This document shows, one piece after another, positions 1-13,700 of a DNA stretch of 64,000 nucleotides (its first letter is position 1; each line of letters starts with the position of its first letter). Source of the DNA: Tetrahymena elliotti 4EA (Eukaryota > Ciliophora > Oligohymenophorea > Hymenostomatida > Tetrahymenidae); assembly GCA_000231825.2 (NCBI GenBank), contig JH720297.1, positions 494,857 to 558,856 on the forward strand. The letters run 5' to 3'. The position numbers and the translations under genes are program-made. Under the pieces are notes generated by a model, which worked only from the letters and a program-made list of their open reading frames with translations, was not told the DNA's origin and did no database searches.

Positions 1-163
1 TGATTTAATTTGATTAATTTAATTAAGTAAATTATTAATTAAATAGATTATTAGTCATCCACTAATTAATTACAAAATAAAAATAATCTTTAATAAAGTA
101 GAAGAAGCTAACAAGTTGTAAATAATTTATTATTATTCCATAAAAGCATTCAAAATTTATAAA

Positions 164-3100
164 ATGAATAAAGAAATTAGAATGATTTATCAAGTAGATA
201 GTAATTAGAATTCTGAACATGTTGAACAAGCTTTTGAAAATAGTTAAAAAATTTAAATTTTCATTTCAAATAACTCTATGTAGAACACTAAAAATCAAAT
301 TAATTTACAAGAAAATGAAAGAAGTTTTAATCTAAATGATAGAAGTCAAAGTAGAAATAGTTCTAAAAATTTTTTTATGAAAACTCAAAGTACGCTAATA
401 GACCAAAAAGATGCATAGTAAGCACACAAATAAAATTTATAAATTAGAAAGTCTGTTAGTTCAAAGGTAATAAGAATGACAACTTCTCAATTCAGCAAAA
501 GGTAATAACTTATGGACAGTTAGCTAAGGCTTTAAAGTTCTGATTCTAAAAATGCTTATCAGCTTGTAAATAGCCCTTATTCATAAAGACCATTTCAAAA
601 ATATTGTGTTACTAGCAGAAAAGGTAGCATAGTTCAAACGCCTTAATAGATAGAATAGGCTCCTGCAAGTTTTAGCACTAACAAAAGGTAGTTAGTACAA
701 TCATCATAGAATGCAGATAAAAATTTCCCTTAAGATCAAATGCCTATGTCACTCCAATATAAAATGTTTTAAGAATCATATTTTTAAAGTTCAAAGAATA
801 CTACATAGATTCATAATTTTAGTTAAATAAATTCTAGTACCCCAAGATGTGTGAATTCTACCTTTAATAGCAATTTTCTTTCTAATTAGAAAAGTTCTAA
901 CTTATTGTAGAAGTATTTTAATAACTAGAGTTCAAATGTCTCCAGTGTCAATAAACTATTTAATACTCAAGTTAAAGATGAAAATCCAATTTTCTTTAAT
1001 GACTAAGAAGACATTAGTACAGCTAATCTAGCAAGCAGCACATTAGATCATATTTAAACTACAAATAAAAGTAGCATTTCTTAGTCTAAACTAAATAGTT
1101 TTGTAAAATAATCTTCGAATATGTAGAACTAGAGCTATTTCTCACCAAAAGCAAGTGCGGCTAATACAACGGCAACAACTTACTTTACTAAGGCATCTTT
1201 TCCAAGTTCTCCAAAATAAAACTTTTTTATAACAGAGAACAACACTGAGGATATAATGATGGAGAAATAATATTCTACATTAGATTAGGTGGATGACGAT
1301 AAAGATGAATAGCAAGCAACTCCCTAGAACAATTCATAAAATTTTAAGAATTTCAGTCAAAAAAATAATAAAAAGCTTCCATTTTTGAAGTAAAATAAGG
1401 ATATACACTCTAGAGGATCGCTATTTCATTCACCACTTTTATTAAATTAAGCTTCAGAAAAAAATAGATTAAGTCTATAATAGCAATTTTAATTAGATTA
1501 AATTAAGTAGATGCAAGATTAAGATGATAAATTTTCATATTCACAAAATGATAAATAATCTCAACAAACTCATTCTGAAAATTGTGAATAAGATGAGTTA
1601 ACAAGCTAAGATACATAAAAAGATTAACTAGATGATAAATCTGATGTTTCTTTGCCCTTTAAATAAAAATCACTACTTTAAAACACTAAAGATAAATTAT
1701 ATTATGATCAAATAATGAGCCCACTTAGCTCAAAAAGTGAAATACAGCAAGAAAGATTAAATATAGAAAAACCATCATTGAAATTTTATTAAAAGTTAAA
1801 AAAAATAGATAAAATTACATAAGAAAATGAATTTGATAGAGTAAAGATAAGAAACATTGATTTAGAAACAGCTGTTATTTAAAAGCAATTAAAAAATGCT
1901 ATTTTACCTATAAACCTGAGAAAATTTTATAAAGAAAATATTATTCCTAATAAAAATATCAAATAAAAAACAGATGTAGAAATCCATAATGATAATGCCA
2001 CTGAGCAAAATGACTAATAAGCAAGTTAGGGAATCCAATCATAGTAAGATACTTAGATTGTATCGGAAAAAAGTGGTTTGGAGACTCAGTAATAAGGATA
2101 AAAAAGAGTAAATGGTGTAAATTACTAAGGCTTGCAAGATGAAGAAAAAATTAAGGAAATGGAAGAGTTCTTAGAAAGTGATAAATATAATGAAACTTTC
2201 TATGCCAATAATTTAAAAATGGGTAAATCTTATATCGAAATAATCAGTGCTATACTTTAACAAAAAAAAGCAAGAAGATCTCTAAAGTAAGTTTTTATCA
2301 AAAACAATAGAATTAATAATGAATCTCTTGCAAAAATAGTTTAAAACCTTCCTCTTTCTACAAAGTAAATTAACAACTTTCTTTCTTCTATTTTACTCAA
2401 AACTTTTAAAATTATTTTTTCTGTTTGAATTAGTTGTTTAAGATATTAAAATTTTTATTTAAAACAATTAAAAGATAGTTAGATATTAGCTGTAATTAAA
2501 TTAATCATATAGGATCTAAGTATGTTACTGAGCTGATTTAAGATAATGCATTCCATAATTTGGAATATCTAAATGTATCTAAAAATATGATAGGAGATAT
2601 AGGAGCTATTAAAATATTTGATGCTGCTATCTCAAACAACTTTTTAAAAGTTCTTGATCTTTCACATAACAGAATTACAAATTTATGCAATAAAAATATT
2701 TAAAAACTTTTATAAACAAATTAATACTTAGATGAGCTTTATTTGGGGCATAATACGTAAATTATTTTTATAATTTTATTCATTTAATTAACATAAAATG
2801 CTATATCAGATTGATGAATGAGAGTTTAAAGAGCATTGGTGATGGCTTAGTTAGCAATTACAACTTAAAAGTTTTAGACTTGCAAAATAATAGCTTGGGT
2901 GGAAGTTTAGATCCAGCAAAATTTTATGGTAAAAGATTGATAAGAATTTGCAATAATAAATAGTCGAATATGAAGCATTTAGATCTCTCTTTTAACAGAT
3001 TTTAAAAATAGGAAGCTGCAGAAATAGCGATTGAATTATAAGATAATTTTTATATATATGGATTTCATTTTGAAGGGAATCCTTGCAATTATGTTGTTAA

Positions 3101-3866
3101 CTCTAGAGGATTTTTAGTAGAAAATAAAATTCCTTTAGAAGATTAAGGAAGAGGATTCTTAGAGCGAAATATTAGAATAAATGGACTCTAAAATGTTTCA
3201 GAAATATATAAGGATTATTATTATAAAACTTTAAATACTACTAACCAAATAAAAACTACAAGAAATTACATACCTAAACCAAAAAAAGAAGTAAAAAAAA
3301 TTGATTAAGGTTATGGAAAAAGTGGAGAAATTTGCTGGATTTGTGATGGATACAAAGAAGTAAAATTTACATTTAAGCTCAATTACAAGATTGACAGAGA
3401 GCCAGTTTATATCCACCTAAGTTTTGAAGATTATGAGCCCTTTAGAATGGAATAAGATCCTATAGATGGGTCTAAGTTTTTTATTTATAGAATGTGTCCA
3501 CCAGATGGGCAAATTACTTACTTCTTTTCAAATCCTTTTATCAATCAAATTTCTATTTTACCTTATAACTAAATAAGATCTTCATCAAATCCAATGCATA
3601 GATCTAATTGCAACAATAAGAGATCTTCAATGAGAGCAAACTAAATATTTAATCCTAAAACAGAAACTTAAAAATAGAATTAAAATGTCTTAATTGTGAA
3701 TTACACAGATATTTAAAATTATATTATTCCTCTCCCCTACCTCATGAATATATACAAATAAAATTCAAATGACAATGATAATAAAAATACCCTTTGTAAT
3801 TATCTTAAATTTATTATTTATTTTTTCTTATAGACCTGGAAAGAGATTAATATTATCAATGAATGA
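164..3866 (+). CDS. Large leucine-rich-repeat protein with Cys-containing C-terminal domain
   Basis: About 1,170 aa from three or four exons. Introns placed by phase are 2365-2474 and 2757-2809, plus a possible 38-nt intron at 3796-3833 that moves the stop by only four bases. The first ~730 residues are Ser/Asn/Gln-rich low complexity. LRR units then follow, with visible cores such as LEYLNVSKN, LKVLDLSHNRI, LKVLDLQNN and MKHLDLSFNRF. A compact C-terminal domain follows (about 3280-3560) with CWICDGYKEVKF, VYIHLSFEDYEPF and YRMCPPDGQITYFFS. LRRs of this kind mediate protein binding. The C-terminal domain is unnamed as far as I can tell, though similar pieces follow LRRs in other ciliate proteins (from memory). 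The next gene starts 140 bp downstream on the same strand. The LRR assignment is firm, the function unknown. Confidence 0.8.
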
Positions 3867-4006
3867 ATTGATTATTTTATCAATAAAAAGATAACAAAAT
3901 AAGTTCATGATAAAAAACACTAATTTCATTTAAATATTTAAAACGTCTTCTTTCTAATCCCACCTAAATGTTTTATTTTTTTAATAAAAATAAAATTTTT
4001 TAATAA

Positions 4007-5606
4007 ATGATAGTTAATTTAGAGATGAAAGGAACAGAATAAAATGGGATTGATGGTATAGATTCTGCTGAAGATTTGATTAAGCAAATAAGTTAATAGG
4101 CAGATTTAAAAAAAGAAGAATATAAAACTCACATTAATGGTGATGATTTTGATAAGAACCCAGAAGGATAAATTATTTATATTTACAAAAAGAAATTGAG
4201 CAATGTATTAAACGAAAATTATGATCCAATCATTAGAAGCATTATTAGATAAATTTAAAAGCCTTTCTTAGGATAGGCTGAATAGTAAAAAACTTGGAAG
4301 AAAAATGGATGGGATGTTAAAAACAGTATATTTGCTGAATATAAAAGTGATGATTACTTACACTTGAAAAATTGTTTTGAATTTGATTGGTCTTAATCTA
4401 AACTTAACAAAATGATAAGAAGCGAAGATGACAAAGAAGATTTAAAATAAGTTATATACGATGTCTACCCTTTTCTCAAAAATACTTATAAATAGCTTGC
4501 CTGTTAGAATATTTACGGAGAAGTTTTCGCTGTTTCAAACTCTCTTTTTTAAGATTTTATTTCTTAGACTAAGATTAGTGATGGTAAGATTATTAAATCA
4601 AGTGATATTGAATTTAATTTCATAGCTACTAATGCTCAAAAAGAAAAGCATCCTAGAAATCCTGATAAAGCTCTTATAAGACATTAGTTTATGGAAGTTT
4701 TAGTAAGGCTGGCATTTGATAAATATGTAAAAAATAAAACTTTTTCAAGCTTTTCAGAAGCATTTAAATAGATTTTGAATGAAGAGGATTTGCTGAAGGT
4801 TTTAATGGCATCAAGCGATCCTTAAAAATGGAGAGAAAATAAGTATATCTTTTTATTTTTAGTTTTTCTTTTAAAATAATTAAAATTTTTAATAACAAAG
4901 ATTATGGACAACTCAGTGTGATACTTTAATTAAAAATAATATTGAGTTTTTCAAAAAGATATATGAAAAGTTTGCTGGAAGCAGAAATAAAGAAAAAAGG
5001 TTATTTACTAATGTAAAGGTGATGTGTTGCTAAGAGTTCAAAGATTTCATTAGTACTTACCCTATTTTCAGTGAATTAACAAATGAAAGAGAATTGAATT
5101 AATTCTTTAATGATAGCATTATGACTTAGGTTGATGAGTTAAATAAAGATAGACATATGTAAATGTAATTAATTGAGTTTATTGAAGCATTTGGAAGAGT
5201 TTCAGACAAGCTTTCTCCTGTTCCTTATGGAGAAAGCAAAGAAGCTTATACTAGAGAAGAATTAATTGAACTTCCTTTACATATGAAAATTGAAAGTATT
5301 ATAGCTTAAATCAATGGTCTAAAAGGAGGGCTTATTCCTCAAAAGCAAGCATCAAGATAATCACTATTAAATATACCTTAAACATCTATGCCAAAAATAA
5401 ACTCTTAAATAGTATTAGATTAAAAAAGTATAGAAGAAATAAAAGATGATGATAACGCATTATTAAATAGCAATGCTCAAATTAAATTAGGATTCAAAGG
5501 ATTTATGCTAGCTAAATCACTAAAAAAAAGACTAATAGAAAATAAATAAAATACAATCTAACCTCACCAAGGTAATCAGCAGAGTATCTAAGATTTAGAA
5601 ATGTGA
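4007..5606 (+). CDS. Unrecognised 513-aa protein
   Basis: Two exons, 4007-4842 and 4901-5606, joined by a 58-nt GT...AG intron. Together they give 514 codons with no internal TGA, and splicing keeps phase exactly. The protein is soluble, with no signal peptide or membrane segment, and mixed charged/hydrophobic helices throughout. A central block reads NPDKALIRHQFMEVLVRLAF (about residue 225), a helix pattern that recalls helical or EF-hand-neighbouring regions of cytoskeletal proteins, but no calcium-loop residues are visible. The C-terminus is Gln/Ser-rich. It lies directly after the LRR gene on the same strand. The start is the first ATG after an AT-rich leader. No family is assigned. Confidence 0.72.
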
Positions 5607-6337
5607 TTAATTTATATAATTAGAAAGAATCTCTTATTTTCCCTCATCCCTTTTCTCATTAGAATTTTATCTATTTTTAATCACAAGTTTAATAAATTAT
5701 ACAAATTCACCAGAAATATTAATATAAAAATAAAATCAAAATAAATCTACATTATTTAGATAAATTAGTGTAAGTGTAAATCACATTTTTATTTATTTTA
5801 AATTATTTATGTAGTATGAAATTATTACTAAATTATATTTGTTCACTCTAAGCAGATATAACTAATATTATTTAATTACAAATTAAGTTATTTTTAATGT
5901 TTAGTTTCTTTTCTACTTCTTTGATTCTTAGTAACACAAGATATCTTTATCTCCCACCAATTAAACAAATAAAAGCATCTAATAAGGTCAATTTTTTTTC
6001 AGAAATTTAATGATTTGTAAATGTGTAAAAATAACTATATTTAGTATGGAGAGACTAAATGAAAAAACAGGTCTAACAAAATCATAAAGTTTATGGATAA
6101 ACAATTTGAGAAAAAAAAAAAGATTCTAAGTAATATTAAAAATAGATATTTTCAAAATTAAAAGTAATGAAATCATATTCAGTGAGTGTGATTAGTTGTA
6201 TGCATAGAGTTTATTGATAACTAAAAAATCTATTGATTATTTATTTAAATAAATACCAAAACTTATCAGAAAAATTATTCAATTAATTAATCATTTCAAA
6301 TAAATTTACCAACAATATTTCAAATTTAGGAAAATAA
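5607..6337. other. Intergenic AT-rich spacer
   Basis: This stretch lies between the 513-aa gene and the transporter. It holds homopolymer A/T runs and no reading frame with coding-like composition on either strand. I see no RNA gene or repeat. Confidence 0.5.
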
Positions 6338-8844
6338 ATGGAGTAATTTAAATAAAAAGTTAAGGTTTTTTTTAGCAAAGTTAAGAGACCAGGACTATTT
6401 CAAGAGCAAATTAAGCTATTCATTAACATGTTTTTTGCATATGCTGTGCTTCATTGTAAATTAACTTTCATTTCATTTCATCCTAGCCATAAATATATTT
6501 CTTCTCAATACGATTATACAATTTTTACTTATAGAAATTAGATCTGGATGGAGTTTTGGGTCTAAAAAAATGTAGGCTGATACTGGAATAAGCAATTAAG
6601 AAGTAGGTATAATAAACATGATTTTTCTTTTATTCTTAGGTATTGGTTTTGAGATTAATGGTCAATTAGGTAAAAATATTTATTTTTATATTATTTGTAA
6701 TCTGAAATATCTCAAAAAGGTGATAAAAGAAGTCCAAAACATTTTGTTACTTTGGGTATGCTTGGATCAGCTTTATCTATATTTTTGCTTTCACTATCAA
6801 GAATATTCGGCTCCAAGAGTGTTGTCCTTTATAGTTTTTTCTAAGCTTTTAATGGATTCTTTGAATCCATGTGCTTTCCTTGTTTAATGAGACTTCTAGG
6901 TGTTTGGTATAGTTAAAAAAATAGAGGTAAACTTCTTAATTATTTTAAGTAATATTAAGACATAAAAGTTTAAAAAATAGATTTAGAAAAATTTATTCAG
7001 TAAATTTAAAAAATATATTCAAATAAATTAAAAAATATTTATCTTTTATAAGAAACTCAAAAATTTTCTTTTTCTTTTTAATAGGTTTAGTTGTTAGTTT
7101 ATGGAGTGGAGGTAAGAGTCTTGGAGATATTATGGGCTCTGCAGTAGGAGATATTTTGATGCTTAGAATAGGTATTACTTGGTATGGTAGTTTAATATTC
7201 TACTCAGTATGTTGCTTAATATCTATGGGATTCATCTACACTAAAGCTGAAAATCATCCAGGAGTTAAAGGTTATCAAATAAATAAAAGGATTAACTAGG
7301 AAAAAATTATAGATGGTAACTCAAATAAAAATGATTTAAATGACTTCAAACCTGAACAAGCTAAAGATGCAAGTTATATTGAAAAAAATTAATATGGTAA
7401 TAAAGACATTAACTTAGATGCAAGCAATAAGTATTAAATAGAATAGCAAAACTAAAATAAAGAAAAAGATCAAATAGCTTAGTTAGAAGCAGTATATGGA
7501 GAGAATAATAATAATGAATAGATTTTTAATCCATAAGACAACATTTAGCCACAAGAATAAAGTGAGGAAAAGCTAAAAACACTGACTGTAAAATAAGCTT
7601 TGATGATTCCAGGGGTACCTTTCTTTATATTAGGGTACATGTGCTTGAAATCATTGAATTATGGACTTATATTTTGGCTCCCTAAATATCTTTAAGATAA
7701 TGGTTTAGAATAGTATAGTGCCTCTATTTTTGTTATTTGGAGTATTGGAGTGTTTTGTGGAGGTATCACAGGTGGATACTTAGGAGATAGACTTTAAAAA
7801 AGATCTTTCCTTATGCCTCCTTCTTTATTATTTTTGCTCTTGTTTTTATTTTGCTTCAGTTAAATTCCTCTTGAAGAATCCTACTCTGGTCTCTTTATGC
7901 TTTTTGGTTTTCTTATGGGCGCTTTGTAAGGAGTTCCTTACAATATTATTTCAGGACCATTAATGATCGATTTAGGAAAGCATCCAAAATTAAAAGGAAA
8001 AGCTCAAGCTGTTGGTACTATTGCAGGTTTAATAGAAGGAAGTGGAAGTTTATGTGCTGCTCTTATCTAACTAGTAATTCCATCTATTGGTGAAAAAAAT
8101 ATTTTCATATTATTTATGCTCTCTACCTTTGCTAGCTTAATTAGCTTGCTTCCAGTAGCACTTAACGACTACTTGGGTTATCTGAAAGAATTAAAAAAAC
8201 AAAATAAGCTTTAGTAAGAGCAATAGGATTAAGAATAAAAATAAAAAGAGTAATAATAAGGCAAGGATTACATTTATGGATAGTAAAATATTGTAAATGA
8301 TGCAGAAAGTAAAGGTTATTAGAGCGATTACAAAGATTCTTAAAATTCTGATCAAATGTTTAAAGCAGGCTAAAAAGGTGATACAAGATCAGTTAATTTA
8401 CATGAAGAATAAAAGAACCCCTCTCTTTAGCTGAATTTACTGAATAATTAATATGAAAATGAAAATAATCTAAATGGAAACACTTAATAAAAGGCTTCTC
8501 TTAACATTGAAATGAACTTATTTGATCAAAATAACTTTCAAAAAGGTAATAATAACAAAGACTAATTTAATAATTTAGAAAATAAAAATACTCATTTAAA
8601 TTAAAAACCCTTTCTCTCTCCATCAAACATTCAAAATAATGATTTTGAAAATGAAAAAGACATATTTAATTCACAAGAACAAGTTTCACATCTCAACTAA
8701 ATAGCACTTTAGATTTAGCAAAATCAATAGTTTTAACCAACTGATTTCTACGCAAACGGATTACAATAAAATATAGAAGAACCTCCAACAGAAAAGGAAG
8801 TTCAGATCTTGGATTTAGATGATGGAGATTTAAGCATAAATTGA
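6338..8844 (+). CDS. SLC37-like major facilitator transporter with long Gln/Asn-rich tail
   Basis: Four exons: 6338-6455, 6535-6669, 6720-6926 and 7085-8844. They sum to exactly 740 codons (739 aa). It is a major facilitator superfamily permease with about 12 hydrophobic segments. The loop-2 signature occurs twice, once per half: GQLGDKRSPK near residue 82 and GGYLGDRLQKRS near residue 380, as in SLC37/glycerol-3-phosphate antiporter relatives. The segment GALQGVPYNIISGPLMIDLG also fits that family, whose animal members exchange sugar phosphates for phosphate across the ER membrane. Substrate and membrane are not readable here. The central cytosolic loop (about residues 245-330) is Asn/Gln-rich, and a hydrophilic tail of roughly 215 aa follows the last membrane segment. 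The start is the first ATG, in a good context before a hydrophobic stretch. Confidence 0.88.
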
Positions 8845-9288
8845 TATTATAAACTAAAAATGTTATTTATTAAAGTTCTTACTAATTAATAAACTTATAA
8901 CTTTTAAAACAAATACATTATTTATAAATTTTATACATTTTATCAACTATTTATTGAAAAATGTGTATTTATTTTCAGTCAAATCATTCAATATTTCCTT
9001 TCATAAATCTTATCTTCATTTTCATTTTATTATTTTATTTGAAACAATTTTATTAATTTTTTTTACAAAACATAATCTTATATAGAATAATGACTATGGG
9101 CGACTATTGAATGACATTAGATCATCAATATTTCCAAATTTATTCTAAGTAAATTATTTATATGTTGTATATCCTCACTCATTAAAATTTAGAAAGAAAA
9201 TATGCATAAATTATTTAAAAAATAATAAACAAAAAAATAATTTTTAAAATTCATTAAAAATTTTTACAAAAACAAAGAAAATACATTA
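8845..9288. other. Convergent 3' spacer
   Basis: AT-rich spacer between the 3' ends of the transporter (plus) and the 209-aa gene (minus). No gene or structured repeat is seen. Confidence 0.5.
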
Positions 9289-9918
9289 TCAATTCATATA
9301 TAAAGCATCAAGAAGTGAAGAAAATATTAAATGTTTATTCTTCAATTCATCAAATTTATCTAAGAATTTATTCCAATAATTAGAAATTTATTTTTTTGTT
9401 GAATTATATGCTACAGATATAAAAGCTCCTTTAAGAAAATCTACTTTAAAACCTTGATTTATTCCACCCAACACAAATGAAGTAATAGCCCCAAAAATAG
9501 TTTCTCTTCTTAATTATCTATCCTCACTTGAAGAAGCATAATACCAATTTGAAAATTAGCAAAAAACTGACTCAAAAAATTATAATAGATATTTATTAGG
9601 TAAATATTTTTCTAACAGCTCAGAAAGAATTTTTGATTTTGGTATCTTTAAATGAATTAAATCTAGACCAAATTGATAAGCTCCATTTAAAATTATTTGA
9701 AAGAAATTTTTAAAAAATTTTTAAAGTAATTCTTTTTTTAATACAACATTTTTAAAAACTTCTTTAATACTATTTCTGTTTCGAGTTTCAGGACTTTAGA
9801 GGCAATTGAAAGTTCCCTTTAAAAATTACAAACCAGAATCTTTAAGTGTCTAAAATGATAAGCAAGCTACAGTTTTGAAACCTTTGCTACAATTTGAAAA
9901 GAATTTACCAAAATTCAT
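9289..9918 (-). CDS. Unrecognised 209-aa protein with Gly/hydrophobic C-terminal half
   Basis: A single exon on the minus strand, 210 codons from ATG at 9918 to TGA at 9289. Eleven in-frame TAA/TAG codons are read as Gln, as in the neighbouring genes. The N-terminus has several Cys residues and no clear signal peptide. The middle is amphipathic and aromatic. The C-terminal part has a Gly-rich hydrophobic stretch, FGAITSFVLGGINQGF followed by DFLKGAFISVAYNST, that could pack in a membrane or form a glycine-zipper helix. No family is recognised. Codon choice and amino-acid mix look genuinely coding, which is why it is called even though chance ORFs are common in this code. Confidence 0.65.
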
Positions 9919-10704
9919 AGCTCTCTTTGTATTTGTGTTTTATTGTATTAATTTGAGATAATTTTAATTTATTTTTTTATAATAATTTACAAGAAATTAA
10001 TACAGCTATTAAAATTTAAATAGTTTCTTATGACAAAAAAAGAGTTTTTAAAAAATAAAAGAATTCTCATTTTTAAATGAATAAATGAGTTTTTCTTTAA
10101 TCAGTTTAATTAAATAAAAATCTTTAAATAAATAATATCACATTTCTCAATAATTATACTATAAATTCTCAATTATAGCCTTCAAATACCACTTATTTTA
10201 AAAATTTAATCTATTTAGACAGGTATATTTTACTTAAAATAAATAGATTATTAAGTGTTCACATATTTAAAGATTCTACATTATCATCATTTGTAATCAG
10301 CTCTTAATTTATGATTAAATTTTGGGTTTTTTAAACTAATAAACCTTTCTATTTCTATGGTATTTAAACAGCTAGAATAAAAAAGTAAATTAGAATATTA
10401 TTTAACTTATTCTAATATTTACAAAAAATATTAAAAATTGATTAATTTTGAGCTTATTTTGTTTAACTAATAAATATATCATCAATACTATTAACTTTAA
10501 ATAAATTATTTTTCTGATTTTTTATTTTTAATCAAACATAGTATTATGTAAAAGATTATATTTTATCATAGTAAAAATATTATGTAATTTTTTTATGTTT
10601 TGTGACTGATTTTTATTTAATTAAAAGTAGAAATTTTATTGGTAGAAATATCACCAAAGGTGAAGATTATTTATTTTTTAAGGGATATACAAATCATAAG
10701 TAGA
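9919..10704. other. Divergent 5' spacer
   Basis: AT-rich region between the divergent 209-aa gene and the first cyclic-nucleotide-binding gene. It presumably carries both promoters. No TATA-like or repeated motif stands out from the background. Confidence 0.45.
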
Positions 10705-13700
10705 ATGGATTCTTATAGAAATAGTATTATGCCTTTGTTAGAAAATAATGAGCCAGAATTAGGAAAAAAGATATCAATGGTGACTTTTTAAGATAGTTGT
10801 TTAGAAAAAAGATAATCAAGTATGTTAAGTAATTCAGAAATTCATTTCAATCTAAATAGAAGAAAGAGTAGCTTCAAAAATTTGGTTGGCTTTTAAAATA
10901 ATTTGGCTCATCAAAGTAAAATAGTCATTCAAGAATTCTGTCCAAAAACTGAGGGGTCTAAGCTGGATGATGATTCCTCAGACAATATAGACATTTTAAG
11001 ACCTAAAAAAAAAATAGATTCATAAGATAATGTTGTAGATGTTAATAAAGAATTTGATATTAATAAAAAAAGAGTATCAATTTATCCATAAAATTTGGAA
11101 GCTATACATAGAAATAGCAGGAGATAGTCTTGTGTTTTTTAAAAGTAGTTTACAATGAATTTAAATTCCTAAAAGCTATTAAATTTAGATTCAAATAATA
11201 ATGGGAGATAGTCTTAATAAAGAATGTCATAGATGTCTTCATAGAGACAAAGTATTAATTTAGATAAGAATTAAAATATTAGTGACCAGAAACTTTCTGC
11301 TAAAGAAAGATTAAAAAGAATATTCAGAAAAGGCATATTACTCAATAAAACAGTTAAAATATTTGCTTCAGTAATAGGAGCTAGATATATATAAAAGAAA
11401 ACTGAATTTTTATTTAGCAAAGACACTTACTTTAAAATAGACCTACAGAAATCAAAGTATTTTGATGATATGATTTAAGGAAAAGGATTATTTTCAAAAG
11501 AATATATAAATTCTTAATCTGAATTTTTAAAGGCATTATTAAACTTAAAAATTGATCTCACAAATTAAATACATGCAGATGTAAAAAAAATTTCACTATT
11601 AACTTAATAAAGCTATTTATATATTTAAAGATAGCTGTCAATCTACTTAGAAAGAAAGTCAAATCTTAATTAGAAATGCAATATTTATCAAAATGCCTAA
11701 TGAACCTTGATCTATTCAAGCAAAACTCAAATATCTTAGAAGATTCAGACAGTTTAAAAATCATTTTTTCTGAGATTAACTATGTGTTTTTTCCTAAAAA
11801 CTCTATCATTTTCAATTTTGGTAAGCATAAAATATTTTAAAATGTTTGTGTTAATTTATCTAATCATTTAATTATTTTTCAATTTAAAAGGTGAATATGG
11901 AAATCATTATTATGTGCTTCTGAAGGGTAAATATTTATTTGTTAGCTTGTTTATTACATAAAAAACGCTTCAAATTATTTTTCAGGAAAAGTTTATTGTT
12001 TCATACCAAATTAAGACAAGAAGGATTAGCTCATTTATTAGTAGGTTGAAAATGAAAGAAAAGCTATTAAGTCAAAAAAATTAATATCAAATTAAAATTA
12101 ATAGTAAGATAACTCTCCTTCATCCTTTGAATACATAAAATCTCCACTTCATAGGTTAAACTCAAATATATCATGGGGTTCAAGATAAAAAGAATAAAAC
12201 AAATTTTAAAATGAACGTAAATGTATATCTCCATCTAAACAGAGAGAAAATTCTAAAACAAGACCTTAAAACATTCTTTAAAATTTTATGAATGATAATT
12301 AGTAAGATAATTCTATAGAAATTGATAGAGTAAGTTTGACAGGAGATGATATGAGCCAAAGGCTAGATTCTATAAGCTTAGTAATGAAATAAGCTTTCAA
12401 TTCTTCCAATAACAACAGGTAATTTTGTTAATATGTATGTAATCATTCTAAAGAAGTTTAATTAATAAATAAGGGAAACTGTTGCTAACAAAAAAAAATA
12501 AAATAAAAACAATTCAGTCAATGAAGATCTTCAGTTTTAGTAAATATATTTTCCTGATATGAACATGGTCAAAATTTATAATCCTGGGGAAGCATTTGGT
12601 GAAATAGCTTTAATGACTAAAGAAAGAAGGTTTAATTTAATTATAGAAAATTTTTTTATAAAATTAAAATCATTTTAAAAGAACTGCAAGTATGGTATGC
12701 AAGGAAGATTCTCATTTAATGGTGCTAAGCAAGGAAGGCTTTGAAAAGATTCTTGGTAGTTATTAATAAAGTGTCTTAAAATAAAAAGTTGGTTTTCTGA
12801 AATCATTTTCTTTCTTTGAAAAAATTGCAAATAGCCAGCTGATGAGCTTTTTGCATTATTTCAAAATAATTGATTTTGCACCAAAATCAACTATTTATCA
12901 AGAAAACGATCCTGCTAATGAAATTTATTTAATTAAATCAGGAGAAGTGTAAATTTAAAAACAAATTTATGTTGAATAGAAAGCTCAACCTTAGATAACT
13001 AGGGAGGTGATAAATTAATAGAAAGATTAAACAATTATTTTATTCAATAAAAGCATTCAGAAAAACAGAAAATAATAACAAAAAAGAATCATTTAGATAA
13101 AAAGCATGGGTCCTATATAATATTTTGGTTAAGACGAGATACTTTCATCTGAACCAAAACGGCTTTTTAGAGCAGTTGCCTTGTAACAAACTTAACTTTA
13201 CATAATTAATAAAAAGGTATATTTAATAATCTTAAAAGTAATTACTTTTATTAAAAATTTTTTTATAAAAAGGAATTTTTCAGTTTTTTGAAATATCAAA
13301 AATAGCTTAATATTTTTAAAGATCAATGCCAAGTTAAAAAAACATGGCTTGCTAACAGAGAAGAAGAAGTTACATAAGTAGTTTCTCTTCAAGAATCAAA
13401 TTAAAAATAATTTTCTCCATATCCTATTGAAACAATAAATACATAAAAGTAAGAAACTCCAAATTTATTTTAATCTACAACATTAAATTTAAAATCTCTA
13501 AAAGAAAGCAAACAAAATTCAGCTTTATTTAACAGTACTAATAACAATTTTACAAGTAATAACACTTACTATTACAATAACATAACTAATAATAGTTTAT
13601 AATCTCCATCTCAAAAAGGACAACAAGATAAACATTTTTAATTTTAAAATAATCCTGGAAATAATTTTAATTTAGAGAAAATCTCTCCCAGAAATCAATT

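Noticed and set aside
1..163. Possible upstream exon at the left edge
   Set aside because: Only AT-rich sequence before the first ATG at 164; nothing supports an additional exon.
11581..11630. Apparent frameshift in CNBD paralog 1
   Set aside because: A 50-nt GT...AG intron (GTAAAAAA...TTTAAAG) at exactly this place restores phase and makes the whole gene divisible by three. Its size matches the other introns, so an intron is preferred over a frameshift.
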